A DNA stretch of 64,000 nucleotides, taken from assembly GCF_900169785.1 (NCBI RefSeq), contig NZ_FWER01000004.1:181020-245019 (forward strand). Reading direction: 5' to 3'. Under the pieces are notes generated by a model. That model did no database searches, was not told where the DNA came from, and saw nothing but the letters and a program-made list of their open reading frames with translations. Source of the stretch: Rhizobium sullae (GTDB lineage: Bacteria > Pseudomonadota > Alphaproteobacteria > Rhizobiales > Rhizobiaceae). Positions 8,144 to 16,966 of the stretch are shown here, piece by piece. Numbering within the stretch: the stretch's first letter is position 1; every line of letters starts with the position of its first letter. Both the position numbers and the translations under genes were made by a program.

Positions 8144-9013
8144 ATGGCTGATTTCTTGTTCATCTCGCCCCGGTCCTTGCGCGCGCCGAAGGCGACGCTG
8201 CTGCCGGTGCTCGCAGTCCTTGCCGCAGTCGGTCTCGCCGCCTGCCAGACCGACAACACCTCCGATGCTGTGATCCGCCTCGACAAGGCCCAGGGCTCTG
8301 AAGGGAACATCGCCTCGCTAACTTCGGTGATCAATGCCAATCCGCGTGATCCGGAAGGCTATAACGTGCGGGGTTCGGCCTATGGCCGCGGCGGTCAATT
8401 CAAGGCCGCGCTAAACGACTTCAACACCGCTCTGCAGATCAATCCGCGCTTCTTCCAGGCCTATGCCAACCGCGCGCTTGTCTATCGCAACATGGGCCAG
8501 CCGCAACAGGCGATCTCCGACTACAATGCGGCATTGCAGATCAACCCGAGCTATGACGTCGCCTATATCGGCCGTGGCAACGTCTATCGTCAGGCCGGCC
8601 AGGACGATGCGGCATTCAACGATTTCGACCGTGCGATCCAGCTCAACACGACGGATGGCCGCGCCTATCACAATCGCGGCCTGATCTTCCAGAAGCGCAA
8701 TCAGCAGGACAAGGCGATCGACGATTTCTCGAAGGCGATCTCGCTGTCAGCAAATTCGCCCGAGCCCTATAACGGCCGGGGCATTTCCTATATCGCGCTG
8801 AACGACGACGACAATGCCTTCGCCGACTTCAACCATGCGATCGAGCTCAACGGCAACATCGCCGAATCCTGGGCCAACCAGGCGCTTGTCTATGAACGTC
8901 GCGGCGACAAGGCGAAGGCTGCCCGTTCCTATCGCCATGCGATCGGCCTGGACCCGAAATACCAGCCGGCGCGTGACGGCCTGGCCCGCGTCGGTGCCAC
9001 CACCAGCGGCTGA
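8144..9013 (+). CDS. TPR-repeat lipoprotein
   Basis: 289 residues. The start at 8144 is chosen because GGGGAAA lies about 8 bases upstream and the product then has a basic N-terminus, a hydrophobic stretch and a lipobox LAAC (in AVGLAACQTDN), predicting an envelope-anchored lipoprotein. From about residue 60 to the end there are six to seven tandem 34-residue TPR units, recognisable by repeated YNVRGSAYGRGGQFKAALND, AYANRALVYRNMGQPQQA and AYHNRGLIFQKRNQQDKA patterns. TPR lipoproteins of this kind scaffold protein complexes at the envelope; NlpI is a distant comparison. The partner is unknown. Confidence 0.88.
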   Translation: MADFLFISPRSLRAPKATLLPVLAVLAAVGLAACQTDNTSDAVIRLDKAQGSEGNIASLTSVINANPRDPEGYNVRGSAYGRGGQFKAALNDFNTALQINPRFFQAYANRALVYRNMGQPQQAISDYNAALQINPSYDVAYIGRGNVYRQAGQDDAAFNDFDRAIQLNTTDGRAYHNRGLIFQKRNQQDKAIDDFSKAISLSANSPEPYNGRGISYIALNDDDNAFADFNHAIELNGNIAESWANQALVYERRGDKAKAARSYRHAIGLDPKYQPARDGLARVGATTSG

Positions 9014-9039
9014 TACCCGAAGATCGTGGAGAACCAGCG

Positions 9040-10104
9040 ATGGCGGCGAAACAGCATGTGATCGTCGTCGGCGCCGGCATCATCGGCGCATCGATCGCCT
9101 GGCATTTGGCGAAGGCCGATGCCGCTGTGACCGTTATCGCCCAAGAAACGGGCGGCGTTGCGACACCCAATTCATTTGCCTGGATTAACGCCAGCTGGGG
9201 AAACCCGGAATTCTACTTTCATTTCCGGCGCCGTTCCATGGCGGAGTGGAAGCGGTTTGCCGCCGAGCTTCCGGGCCTGCCGCTTTCCTGGTGCGGCGGT
9301 ATCTGCTGGGACCTGCCTCCCGATCAACTCGCGGCGTTCGAGAAGGAGCACAGCGGCTGGGGCTACGGAATCAGCCGTATCGATCGCAGCGAAATCTCGC
9401 GTCGCGAACCCTATCTCCGCAATCCTCCCGATTTCGCCCTCGCCGTCGCTGAGGAAGGCGCAGTCGAGCCGGTTGCCGCAGCGCGCATGATGCTGGCGGA
9501 TGCAGAAGCGCGAGGCGCAAAATTCATCGGCGGTGCCGTTCGCGGCCTCATCCGCAGCGGCGAGCACATTACGGGCATCGTCACGTCCCAAGGTTTGATC
9601 GAAGCGGACCATGTCGTCCTCGCTTCCGGGGCAGGATCCGTTCCGATCGCTGCATCGGCCGGGATTACACTGCCGATCGACGCGCCGCCTGGCCTGATCG
9701 TGCACTCCCGCCCCTTCGGGAAGCGGCTGAACGGCCTGGTGATCGCGACGGAGCTGCATATGCGCCAAACCGCCGAAGGGCGCATCATCGCCGGCAGCGA
9801 CTTCGGCGGCGGCGATCCCGGTGAAGACCGCCTGGCGACCGCCGCGACTCTCTTTGCAAAGGTCAAAGCAAACCTTTTTGGAAGCGATGCGCTGACAATG
9901 GACTTCCTCACGGTCGGATACCGCCCGACGCTGCGGGACGGCTTCCCGATTATCGGCAATTGTGGCATCAGTGGCCTCTATGTTGCGGTCATGTATTCCG
10001 GCGTGACGCTTGCTCCGTTGATCGGCGCGCTGGCGGCAAACGAGATTCTGTCAGGCGCAACTGACGCAAGCTTGAGCCCATTTCGGTTCTCCCGGTTTGC
10101 CTGA
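9040..10104 (+). CDS. FAD-dependent oxidoreductase, DAO (glycine/D-amino acid oxidase) family
   Basis: 354 residues. The N-terminal FAD-binding motif VIVVGAGIIGASIAWHLAKA starts at about residue 8, and the C-terminal part carries the DAO-fold segments TVGYRPTLRDGFPIIG and GLYVAVMYSGVTLAPLIGAL. Relatives oxidise amino acids or N-methylated amines with release of hydrogen peroxide or electron transfer; substrate cannot be read from the sequence. The segment GGVATPNSFAWINASWGN after the dinucleotide fold is typical of the subgroup annotated as DadA-like. It follows the TPR lipoprotein gene by 26 bp in the same direction, so co-transcription is possible. Confidence 0.88.
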   Translation: MAAKQHVIVVGAGIIGASIAWHLAKADAAVTVIAQETGGVATPNSFAWINASWGNPEFYFHFRRRSMAEWKRFAAELPGLPLSWCGGICWDLPPDQLAAFEKEHSGWGYGISRIDRSEISRREPYLRNPPDFALAVAEEGAVEPVAAARMMLADAEARGAKFIGGAVRGLIRSGEHITGIVTSQGLIEADHVVLASGAGSVPIAASAGITLPIDAPPGLIVHSRPFGKRLNGLVIATELHMRQTAEGRIIAGSDFGGGDPGEDRLATAATLFAKVKANLFGSDALTMDFLTVGYRPTLRDGFPIIGNCGISGLYVAVMYSGVTLAPLIGALAANEILSGATDASLSPFRFSRFA

Positions 10105-10194
10105 CGGCGCAATTGTATGGCGATTACAATTCTTCCGTCAGGATGTTTTAGTGTGTTGCAACCACTTCCCCCTGCCCCTAACATGCCCCTGCTT

Positions 10195-10210
10195 CGATAG
10201 CAGGCTATCG
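10195..10210. repeat. Short inverted repeat upstream of the HWE kinase
   Basis: CGATAG-CAGG-CTATCG, a perfect 6-bp inverted repeat with 4-base spacing. There is no following T-run, so an operator or structured leader is as likely as a terminator. Confidence 0.4.
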
Positions 10211-10256
10211 GGAATCCGAACGCATTGAGGGCACTGACGGCGATGCAGTTTTTTGC

Positions 10257-10276
10257 TTTCGCAACTGTTTGCGAAA
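10257..10276. repeat. Second inverted repeat upstream of the HWE kinase
   Basis: TTTCGCAA-CTGT-TTGCGAAA, a perfect 8-bp inverted repeat with 4-base spacing, ending about 40 bp before the kinase start. It could be a regulator binding site or an mRNA hairpin in the leader. Confidence 0.5.
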
Positions 10277-10316
10277 ATCCGGCCGGGCAATTCGCCCTCG
10301 AAAGCCTGCAAAGAAT

Positions 10317-11981
10317 ATGCCCATGAGTCTGCGCGCGCGGCTGTTTCCGAAAGCCTCTATTGGCACCTATCTCGTCGCCATGGCGGTCTCGATCGCTGTG
10401 CCAATCTTTGCCTTTGTCACCCTCCTGCTTTTGCAGCTCGAGGACAATCAGCGGACGACGTTAAGACGCGAGACGGCGCAAGACGCGCTGACCCTCTCCC
10501 GCACGATCGACCGTCAATTGCAGGACATGGCGACGACCCTTCGCCTGCTCTCGACCTCGCCGGAGCTCGAGAACAACGATTTCGCTGCCTTCCATGAACG
10601 CACAGAAACGGCCCTGCGCGGCGACACGCTTTACGTCCTGGCCGTCGACCGAAGCGGCCAGCAACTTCTGAACACGCGCCGTGATTTCGGCACGCCGCTT
10701 GGCAAGACGGCCAACATCCCGGCGATGGAATCGGCCCTCAACTCCGGCCGCATCGAAGCATCCGATGTCTTCAAGGGAACGACGAGCGGCGAATGGGTCT
10801 ACAACGTCACGATGCCCCTGGATGCGGGTCAGGTTGCGGCGCTGATCGTCACCCAGAACGCCAAGGATCTCGCCAGACTTGTCACGACCGAAGGGCTTCC
10901 ATCGGGGTGGTCGGCTGCGGTCATCGATCAGGGTGGCCATGTGGTGGCTTCGAGCGGCATGGCGAGCATTGACCCCGGAACGCCGTTCGACACGCGCATC
11001 CTGCCGTCGCTTATCGCTTCGCGCGGCGTCTTCGAGGACGAGGATATTCTGCCGGATCAGCTCCTGGGCTATGCTCAAATTCCGGGCTGGTCCTGGAAAA
11101 CGGTGGTTTGGGGGCCAATCGCCACGGCACAGGCATCGATCCTCACGACCTGGCGCTTCCTGATTGTCGGCGGCATCGCATTACTTCTGGTCGCGGTGCT
11201 CGCGGCCTATGCCGTGGCGCGGCAGGTGCGCACCACGATCCGCGACATCGCCGACATGGCAAGCCGCATGGGAGAGGGCCATATCGTGGCGCCGATCGAT
11301 ACTAGCGTCATCGAGGCAAACCAGGTCGCCGTAGCTCTTTCCAATGCCTCTTTCGACCGCAGCCAGACGGAAGACCGTCTGCATTTCATAATGCATGAGC
11401 TGGTGCATCGAACGAAGAACTTGCTCACGCTGGCCCAGGCAATGATGCGCCAGCTCGCCAAACAGGCAGAGAGTGTCGAGAGCTTCCAAGCCGCCGTTTC
11501 CGATCGCCTAGACGGCCTCGTCCGTTCGATCGAGCTTTTGACAAGCGAACAATGGTCCGGCGCATCGCTCCGCCGGGTCATCGACATTCATCTGGAGGCT
11601 TTCCCGCAGGCGGCAGAACAGCTTGAGATTTCCGGTGAGGACTTTGTCGTCAAGCCCGAGGCCGTCCAAAACCTCGGCTTGACGCTGCATGAACTGGCCA
11701 CCAATTCAGTTAAATATGGGGCGCTTTCCATACCGCAGGGCCGCGTCTCCTTCTCCTGGGCGAATATTCAGACAGAGGACCAGCCCGAAGCGATGCTGCG
11801 TTTCATTTGGGAAGAACGGAACGGCCCTGAAGTCGCGACCCCATCCCGCTCCGGCTTCGGAACCACGGTCATCAAGACGCATGCCGCGGCCGCTTTTCGA
11901 GGAACGGTGCAGGTGGACTACCTGCCGGAAGGCATGACCTGGACGCTGACAGCTCCGCGCAGCACGCTCGAGCGCGAGTAA
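10317..11981 (+). CDS. Membrane sensor histidine kinase, HWE family
   Basis: About 554 residues. Two membrane helices (AMAVSIAVPIFAFVTLLLLQ near the N-terminus and FLIVGGIALLLVAVLAAYAV near residue 285) bracket a periplasmic sensor domain of about 240 residues, probably Cache-like. A HAMP-like linker and the kinase core follow. HWE hallmarks are HELVHRTKNLLTLAQAMM (phospho-acceptor His), LHELATNSVKYGALS (N box) and the FIWEERNGP segment giving the W-x-E signature, with GFGTTVI as the G box. HWE kinases lack a typical F box and often feed the PhyR/EcfG general stress pathway in alphaproteobacteria. No response regulator gene adjoins. The start is uncertain: ATG at 10317 or 10323, or an upstream ATG at 10269 that lacks a good ribosome-binding site. 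Confidence 0.9.
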   Translation: MPMSLRARLFPKASIGTYLVAMAVSIAVPIFAFVTLLLLQLEDNQRTTLRRETAQDALTLSRTIDRQLQDMATTLRLLSTSPELENNDFAAFHERTETALRGDTLYVLAVDRSGQQLLNTRRDFGTPLGKTANIPAMESALNSGRIEASDVFKGTTSGEWVYNVTMPLDAGQVAALIVTQNAKDLARLVTTEGLPSGWSAAVIDQGGHVVASSGMASIDPGTPFDTRILPSLIASRGVFEDEDILPDQLLGYAQIPGWSWKTVVWGPIATAQASILTTWRFLIVGGIALLLVAVLAAYAVARQVRTTIRDIADMASRMGEGHIVAPIDTSVIEANQVAVALSNASFDRSQTEDRLHFIMHELVHRTKNLLTLAQAMMRQLAKQAESVESFQAAVSDRLDGLVRSIELLTSEQWSGASLRRVIDIHLEAFPQAAEQLEISGEDFVVKPEAVQNLGLTLHELATNSVKYGALSIPQGRVSFSWANIQTEDQPEAMLRFIWEERNGPEVATPSRSGFGTTVIKTHAAAAFRGTVQVDYLPEGMTWTLTAPRSTLERE

Positions 11982-11986
11982 CCGCC

Positions 11987-12013
11987 GGAACAATCAAAAG
12001 GATCAATTCGTTT
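11987..12013 (+). promoter_or_regulatory. EcfG (RpoE2)-type general stress promoter
   Basis: GGAAC at 11987-11991 and CGTTT at 12009-12013 with a 17-base spacer match the alphaproteobacterial EcfG promoter pattern. It lies 30 bp before the DUF992 start codon, and a GAAAGGAGAA ribosome-binding site follows. Read directly from sequence; activity is inferred. Confidence 0.72.
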
Positions 12014-12042
12014 CCGATAGGTCATCCGAAAGGAGAACGGCC

Positions 12043-12525
12043 ATGATCAAGCACATGATGATCGCAGCGACGGCAGTGGCGGCAGCAGCCTTTGCAAGCC
12101 CGGCAAGCGCTGCAAACTATGTCAGCCTCGGCCGTCTGGTCTGCGGATCGGAAGGCGGTCAGGGACTGATCGTCACTTCACGGAAGAATCTGATCTGCAC
12201 CTACACCCCTGCTGGCGGCGGCCCTAAGGCCGTCTATGCCGGGAAAATCGAAAAATTCGGCCTGGATATCGGTGAGACTGGCAAGAGCGTCATGATCTGG
12301 CAGGTTCTTGCCAGGACCGGCACCAACATTCCGGAATTTGCGCTTGCTGGCGAATATTACGGCATTGGTGCCGATGCCAGCCTCGGCGCAGGTGCCGGCG
12401 CCAAGGTGATCGCCGGTGGAACCAACCAGGCCTTCATGCTGCAGCCGCTGAATGTCCAGGCCCAGGAGGGCCTCAATCTCGCGATCGGCGTGGAGAAAAT
12501 GACGCTGGCGCCCGCTGCTACCTGA
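12043..12525 (+). CDS. DUF992 exported protein
   Basis: 160 residues starting MIKHMMIAATAVAAAAFASP, a clear Sec signal peptide with cleavage near ASAAN. The mature part has the DUF992 pattern: a GRLVCGSEGG start, one later Cys in NLICTYTP (a likely disulfide), YAGKIEKFGLDIG, and a Gly/Ala-rich ADASLGAGAGAKVIAGG segment. The family is widespread in rhizobia and of unknown function; a small beta-barrel-like periplasmic protein is plausible. GAAAGGAGAA precedes the ATG, and a GGAAC-N17-CGTT promoter lies upstream, so it is probably part of the general stress regulon. A strong bidirectional terminator follows. Confidence 0.88.
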   Translation: MIKHMMIAATAVAAAAFASPASAANYVSLGRLVCGSEGGQGLIVTSRKNLICTYTPAGGGPKAVYAGKIEKFGLDIGETGKSVMIWQVLARTGTNIPEFALAGEYYGIGADASLGAGAGAKVIAGGTNQAFMLQPLNVQAQEGLNLAIGVEKMTLAPAAT

Positions 12526-12544
12526 TAAAGGTCAGCGGAGATGG

Positions 12545-12573
12545 AAAAAGGCTCGCCCAGGCGGGCCTTTTTC
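12545..12573. terminator. Bidirectional rho-independent terminator
   Basis: AAAAAGGC and GCCTTTTT flank a GC-rich stem (GGCTCGCC with GGCGGGCC) and a two-base loop. Poly-A on one side and poly-T on the other let it serve both the DUF992 gene (plus) and pntB (minus). Confidence 0.85.
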
Positions 12574-12622
12574 TTCGACTGGCACGCCGCTATGAACACT
12601 CGGCTCGGAGCCGGGCCATGGC

Positions 12623-14017
12623 TCAGTGGCCGATCGCCTTGTTGATCTCTTCGGTAACCTTCTTGGCGTCGCCAAGCAGCATCATCGTGCCGTCCTTGTA
12701 GAAGAGCGTATTGTCTATGCCGGCATAGCCGGAGCCAAGCGAACGCTTGACGAAGAGGCAGGTCTTGGCCTTGTCGACATCGAGGATCGGCATCCCGTAG
12801 ATCGGCGAGGTCTTGTCATCGCGCGCCGCTGGATTGGTGACGTCGTTGGCGCCGATGACATAAGCGACATCGGCCTGGCCGAAGTCGGAGTTGATGTCCT
12901 CGAGCTCAAAGACCTCGTCATAGGGCACATTTGCTTCGGCCAGCAGCACGTTCATGTGGCCGGGCATGCGGCCTGCGACCGGATGGATTGCGTATTTGAC
13001 CTCGACGCCTGCCTTCTTGAGGTTGTCGGCCAGTTCACGCAGCGCATGTTGCGCTTGTGCGACCGCCATGCCGTAGCCCGGCACGATGATGACCTTGGAA
13101 GCGTTCGCCATCAGATAGGCTGCATCCTCCGCCGAGCCGAGTTTGACGGTCTTGTCGGAATTATCCGCAGCACCTGCAGAAGTCTCGCCGCCGAAGCCTC
13201 CGAGGATGACGGATATGAACGAACGGTTCATGCCCTTGCACATGATATAGGAGAGGATCGCGCCCGAAGAGCCGACCAGCGCACCGGTTATGATCAGGGC
13301 GAGATTGCCAAGCGTGAAACCGATCCCGGCGGCCGCCCAGCCGGAATAGGAGTTCAGCATGGAGACGACCACCGGCATGTCCGCGCCCCCGATCGGCACG
13401 ATCAGCAGCACGCCAAGCGCCAGCGAAAGCGCCACCACGGCCCAAAAGTCGAAATGGCTTTCCGTTGCAGCGAGCCCGACGATGAAGAGCACAATCAGTG
13501 CCAGCAGCGCAATGTTGATAATGTGCCGGAAAGGCAGGAGGATAGGCTTGCCGGACATCCGCCCGTCGAGCTTCAGGAAGGCGATAATCGAGCCGGTAAA
13601 GGTGAGCGCACCGATCGCAGCGCCGATCGCCATCTCGATACGCGCCTCTCCACGGACCGAGCCGATATCGCCGATGCCGAAGGAGGCGGGTGTATAAAGC
13701 GCGGAGGCCGCAACGAGCACGGCGGCAAGACCAACCAATGAGTGGAAGCCTGCCACCAGCTGCGGCATCGAGGTCATCGGAATGACGCGGGCGATATAGG
13801 CGCCCGCCCCGCCGCCGATTGCCAGTCCGAGCACGATCAGCACGAAGCCGGTGAAAGAAGGCGTTGCCAGCACCAGCGTCGTGAGGATCGCGATCCCCAT
13901 GCCGATCATGCCGTAGAGATTGCCCTTGCGGCTGGTGGCCGGGTGGGAGAGGCCGCGGAGCGCCAGGATGAAAAGCACGCCGGAGACGAGATAGAGGAAA
14001 GCTGCGATATTGGTCAT
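12623..14017 (-). CDS. pntB: NAD(P) transhydrogenase subunit beta
   Basis: 464 residues, the normal length. The first half holds eight to nine membrane helices of the proton channel domain (dII), beginning NIAAFLYLVSGVLFILALRGL. The C-terminal dIII domain binds NADP(H), visible as VIIVPGYGMAVAQAQHALRE, HPVAGRMPGHMNVLLAEANV and the VIGANDVTNPAAR loop. The complex couples proton entry to reduction of NADP by NADH. The start at 14017 (MTNIAAFLY) gives the standard N-terminus; a longer frame upstream overlaps pntAB and is not coding. Ten bases separate it from pntAB. Confidence 0.96.
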   Translation of the reverse strand: MTNIAAFLYLVSGVLFILALRGLSHPATSRKGNLYGMIGMGIAILTTLVLATPSFTGFVLIVLGLAIGGGAGAYIARVIPMTSMPQLVAGFHSLVGLAAVLVAASALYTPASFGIGDIGSVRGEARIEMAIGAAIGALTFTGSIIAFLKLDGRMSGKPILLPFRHIINIALLALIVLFIVGLAATESHFDFWAVVALSLALGVLLIVPIGGADMPVVVSMLNSYSGWAAAGIGFTLGNLALIITGALVGSSGAILSYIMCKGMNRSFISVILGGFGGETSAGAADNSDKTVKLGSAEDAAYLMANASKVIIVPGYGMAVAQAQHALRELADNLKKAGVEVKYAIHPVAGRMPGHMNVLLAEANVPYDEVFELEDINSDFGQADVAYVIGANDVTNPAARDDKTSPIYGMPILDVDKAKTCLFVKRSLGSGYAGIDNTLFYKDGTMMLLGDAKKVTEEINKAIGH

Positions 14018-14027
14018 TCGTCCGGCC

Positions 14028-14426
14028 TCACTTGTCTTTCTTGCGGTACATCGCCAGCATGCGCTGCGTGACGAGGAAACCGCCGAAGATATTGACCGAG
14101 ACGAGAACAAGCGCGACGAAGCCGAAGCCGGTCGCAAGCCCGCTTGCCGAAATGCCGACCGCAAGCAGAGCGCCGACAACGATGACCGAGGAGATGGCGT
14201 TGGTGACGGCCATCAGTGGCGTATGCAGCGCAGGGGTCACGGACCAGACGACGTAATAGCCGACGAAGATCGCCAGCACGAATATCGCGAACTGAAAGAT
14301 GAAGGGATCGATCGCCCCGCCCGTCGCCGCACTTGCCGCTTCCGGTGCCTGCGCGGCCGCAGTCACGACTGCGTTGACCGCTTGGTCGAGCTGCTCCAGC
14401 GCCTTGTCCATTGCTTCACTGGCCAT
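14028..14426 (-). CDS. pntAB: NAD(P) transhydrogenase subunit alpha part 2
   Basis: 132 residues. This is the split-off membrane portion of the alpha subunit, typical of alphaproteobacteria. Three to four helices are visible ([51 protein letters not shown]) with the conserved [17 protein letters not shown] between them. An N-terminal soluble Ala/Gln-rich arm precedes the membrane part. The start codon overlaps the pntAA stop (TGATG), so the genes are translationally coupled. Confidence 0.95.
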   Translation of the reverse strand: MASEAMDKALEQLDQAVNAVVTAAAQAPEAASAATGGAIDPFIFQFAIFVLAIFVGYYVVWSVTPALHTPLMAVTNAISSVIVVGALLAVGISASGLATGFGFVALVLVSVNIFGGFLVTQRMLAMYRKKDK

Positions 14427-15574
14427 CAGTTGTCCCCCTTCTTCGTCCCGCCGAATGCCGGGTGCACGACATCGCCCGCATAGGTCAGCATGGTTGCCTT
14501 GATGAGTTCATCATCGAGGTTCAAGATAACGCTCTTCGTTTCCTTGTTGACCATGGTCTCGAGGAAGGTGACGAGGTTCTTGGCATAGAGCGCCGAAGCG
14601 CTGGTGGCGATCCGGCCCGGCATGTTGGCAAAGCCGATCACCTTCACGCCTTCGACCTCAACGACCTCGTCTGCAACCACCCCTTCGACATTGCCGCCAC
14701 GCTCGACCGCCAGATCGACGGCAACGGCGCCGGGCTTCATCGAAGCCAGCATCTTGCGCGATACGAGCTTCGGCGCAGCGCGTCCAGGGATCAGTGCCGT
14801 GGTGATGACGATGTCCTGCTTGGCGATATGCTCGGCAACGAGGGCTGCCTGTTTTGCCTGGTATTCCTGGGACATTTCCTTGGCGTAGCCGCCCGCCGTC
14901 TCCGCCGCCTTGAACTCCCCGTCCTCGACAGCGATGAACTTGGCGCCGAGCGAGGCGACCTGCTCCTTGGCAGCGGGGCGAACGTCCGTGGCCGAGACCG
15001 CAGCGCCGAGGCGGCGCGCCGTCGCAATCGCCTGGAGGCCTGCCACGCCTGCCCCCATCACAAAAACCTTGGCGGCCGGAACGGTGCCTGCCGCTGTCAT
15101 CATCATTGGCAGGGCGCGATCATAAGCCGCCGCCGCTTCGATGATGGCCTGATAGCCCGCAAGATTTGCCTGAGATGAAAGAACGTCCATGGATTGCGCG
15201 CGAGTGATACGCGGCATCAGTTCCATCGCGAAGACAGAAAGGCCCGCTTTCGCCATCGCTGCAATCACCTCGTCGTTTCCGTAGGGATCTATGATCGCGA
15301 TGACGACTGCACCGCTCTTATAGCCTGCGATCTCCGCCTCTGTCGGGCGGCGCACCTTCAGCACCACGTCCGCAGTTGCCGCATCACTTGCGGAGCCGAT
15401 TCGCGCCCCTGCAGCCTCGAATTCGCTGTCCGGTATGCGCGACTGAGCGCCCGCGCCTGCCTCGACCACAACGTCGAAGCCGATGTTCTTCATCTTCTTC
15501 ACGGTCTCTGCGGACGCCGCAACACGTGTCTCGGAACCGGTCGATTCTTTTGCAATGAAAACGATATTGCCCAA
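14426..15574 (-). CDS. pntAA: NAD(P) transhydrogenase subunit alpha part 1
   Basis: 382 residues. It is the soluble NAD(H)-binding dI domain, related to alanine dehydrogenase. Recognisable features are the N-terminal [20 protein letters not shown], the RxxxQ loop [19 protein letters not shown], and the NAD Rossmann motif [20 protein letters not shown] near residue 170. It is the first gene of the pnt operon, with a short gap of about 100 bp to the upstream cytochrome oxidase subunit IV gene in the same direction. Confidence 0.96.
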   Translation of the reverse strand: MGNIVFIAKESTGSETRVAASAETVKKMKNIGFDVVVEAGAGAQSRIPDSEFEAAGARIGSASDAATADVVLKVRRPTEAEIAGYKSGAVVIAIIDPYGNDEVIAAMAKAGLSVFAMELMPRITRAQSMDVLSSQANLAGYQAIIEAAAAYDRALPMMMTAAGTVPAAKVFVMGAGVAGLQAIATARRLGAAVSATDVRPAAKEQVASLGAKFIAVEDGEFKAAETAGGYAKEMSQEYQAKQAALVAEHIAKQDIVITTALIPGRAAPKLVSRKMLASMKPGAVAVDLAVERGGNVEGVVADEVVEVEGVKVIGFANMPGRIATSASALYAKNLVTFLETMVNKETKSVILNLDDELIKATMLTYAGDVVHPAFGGTKKGDN

Positions 15575-15672
15575 CTGCCCCTCCTCCGGGTCAGCCAGAC
15601 CACCGCGGGCTCACCCGCTCGGGCCAAGCACCTATTCAAAAATTCGGAAATGCCGCTCCTCGCCTGCTGCGG

Positions 15673-15897
15673 TCAGCGCAGCAGGACGATGCCGGCAACG
15701 AAGATGATGAGAAAGACCAGAAGACCGCCGAGAAAGCCGCTGCTGGTGAAAAAACCAGCTGCCATGCCAAGCAGCAAAGCGACGAGGAACATCGTGCCGT
15801 ATTTCGCAGCCGAGATGAACAGATTATAGGTTTGTTCATGTTCCGTGTAGTCCATCGGCGCGCCGACTTCGACGGGTCCATTGTTTTCTTCGGCCAT
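15673..15897 (-). CDS. aa3-type cytochrome c oxidase subunit IV
   Basis: 74 residues starting MAEENNGPVEVGAPMDYTEH. The cytoplasmic N-terminus (YTEHEQTYNLFISAAKYGT) is the hallmark of the small bacterial aa3 subunit IV family, followed by two hydrophobic stretches (MFLVALLLGMAAGFF and GGLLVFLIIFVAGIVLL). It is a peripheral, single- or double-helix subunit of the terminal oxidase. Genes of this family often precede pntAA in rhizobia, away from the main cox operon. The GAGGGAGACG sequence just before the ATG is a good ribosome-binding site. Confidence 0.88.
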   Translation of the reverse strand: MAEENNGPVEVGAPMDYTEHEQTYNLFISAAKYGTMFLVALLLGMAAGFFTSSGFLGGLLVFLIIFVAGIVLLR

Positions 15898-16073
15898 GAA
15901 ATTTCGTCTCCCTCAATACCCGCCCGCATGGATGATACGGGCCGCCTGAATGCCATGATTCCCCTGCCTTCGCGAGGGACTGATCCCATTCAGGGCTTAC
16001 ACAAAGCCTGGGAAAAGCGCAATGCATGAGAATGCCGCAGCCGGTACGCTTCGGCATTTCATGAGCGCGGCTT

Positions 16074-16826
16074 TCAAAGCGGCAGATCGGTGCCGAGTTG
16101 GCCCTCCGGCACGAAGCGAGCGGTGGGGATGATGGTGAGCGATGGCAGCGTGCTGTCGGGGTCGCGGGAGAACATCATGCGCTGTTCGCTGGCGCTGGAA
16201 ATGAAGAAGGGATAGCGCGTCAGAAGCTTGCGGCCGACTTCGATGACATTCGTCGCCATCAGCGTCATGTCGATTCCGTAATTCTTCGCGAGCCGGCCTG
16301 GCACGATCGTATCAGCATAGAAGACACGCTTGTAGAAAGCGGCATGCGGAGGCCGGCAGAACTGAAGAACGCGGGCGGCACGGAAATACGCCGCCGCGAC
16401 GATGCTGGGCCTCAGCGTCAGATAGGGAATCCACGGCAGGTCAGCGGTCAGTTCGGGATCGGCCGCAAAGCGCGCCGGATCGATCAGGGTCAGCCCCGCG
16501 TCCAGAAGCGCATCGATCGCCTCGGGAAAGGCGCCACCGGATTGGGTGACGCGATGCTCCGGCGTCGCATAGTGGAGTCGGATGGTGCTGACCAATTCGC
16601 CGTAGTAGTAGAGGCCGAAGACATAGGCATGGCTGTCGAAATCGCTATCGTCCAACAGCCCCTTGGGGGCGAGCGCCAGCACGTCGTGAGCCTTGTAGGC
16701 CTTCCAGCGCAACCGCTCGACATCCTCCATGTCCTCGGTGCTTTCGATGCGGCGATATTCAACGTGATCCAGAATTTCGAGAAGCTTCCTTGAAAAGTCA
16801 CTTGTATTCAAAGGGATTGACGCCAT
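16074..16826 (-). CDS. FeeM-like N-acyl amino acid synthase (GNAT/LuxI-like fold)
   Basis: 250 residues from ATG 16826, which has GGGGG seven bases upstream. The family joins fatty acyl groups from acyl carrier protein to amino acids and is structurally related to LuxI autoinducer synthases. Supporting segments are YRRIESTEDMEDVERLRWKAY near the start, the central beta-strand GLYYYGELVSTIRLHY, followed by DPARFAADPELTADLPWIPY and LRPSIVAAAYFRAARVLQF. The pattern LRWKAYKAH followed by VSTIRLH corresponds to the acyl-synthase core. Identification is from recall of family patterns and is not certain. It lies 140 bp downstream of a c-di-GMP protein gene in the same direction, so signal synthesis and c-di-GMP control may be linked. 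Confidence 0.62.
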   Translation of the reverse strand: MASIPLNTSDFSRKLLEILDHVEYRRIESTEDMEDVERLRWKAYKAHDVLALAPKGLLDDSDFDSHAYVFGLYYYGELVSTIRLHYATPEHRVTQSGGAFPEAIDALLDAGLTLIDPARFAADPELTADLPWIPYLTLRPSIVAAAYFRAARVLQFCRPPHAAFYKRVFYADTIVPGRLAKNYGIDMTLMATNVIEVGRKLLTRYPFFISSASEQRMMFSRDPDSTLPSLTIIPTARFVPEGQLGTDLPL

Positions 16827-16966
16827 TAATGCCCCCGCTGTTAACGGGCCATTAATCATATCTGGCCGAGCAAAGAGCAAGAACTATCAATAATTTTTGA
16901 CGTATTTGAATTATTAAGGTTAACAGCCGCGGTTAGGCGGGCTCTTGCAGCGAGGGCGCGGTCGGC

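Noticed and set aside
12626..13741. Long open frame (371 codons) on the plus strand opposite pntB
   Set aside because: It is the antisense of a clear membrane enzyme gene; its product is Arg/Asp/His-rich with no recognisable domain, as expected for a high-GC shadow frame.
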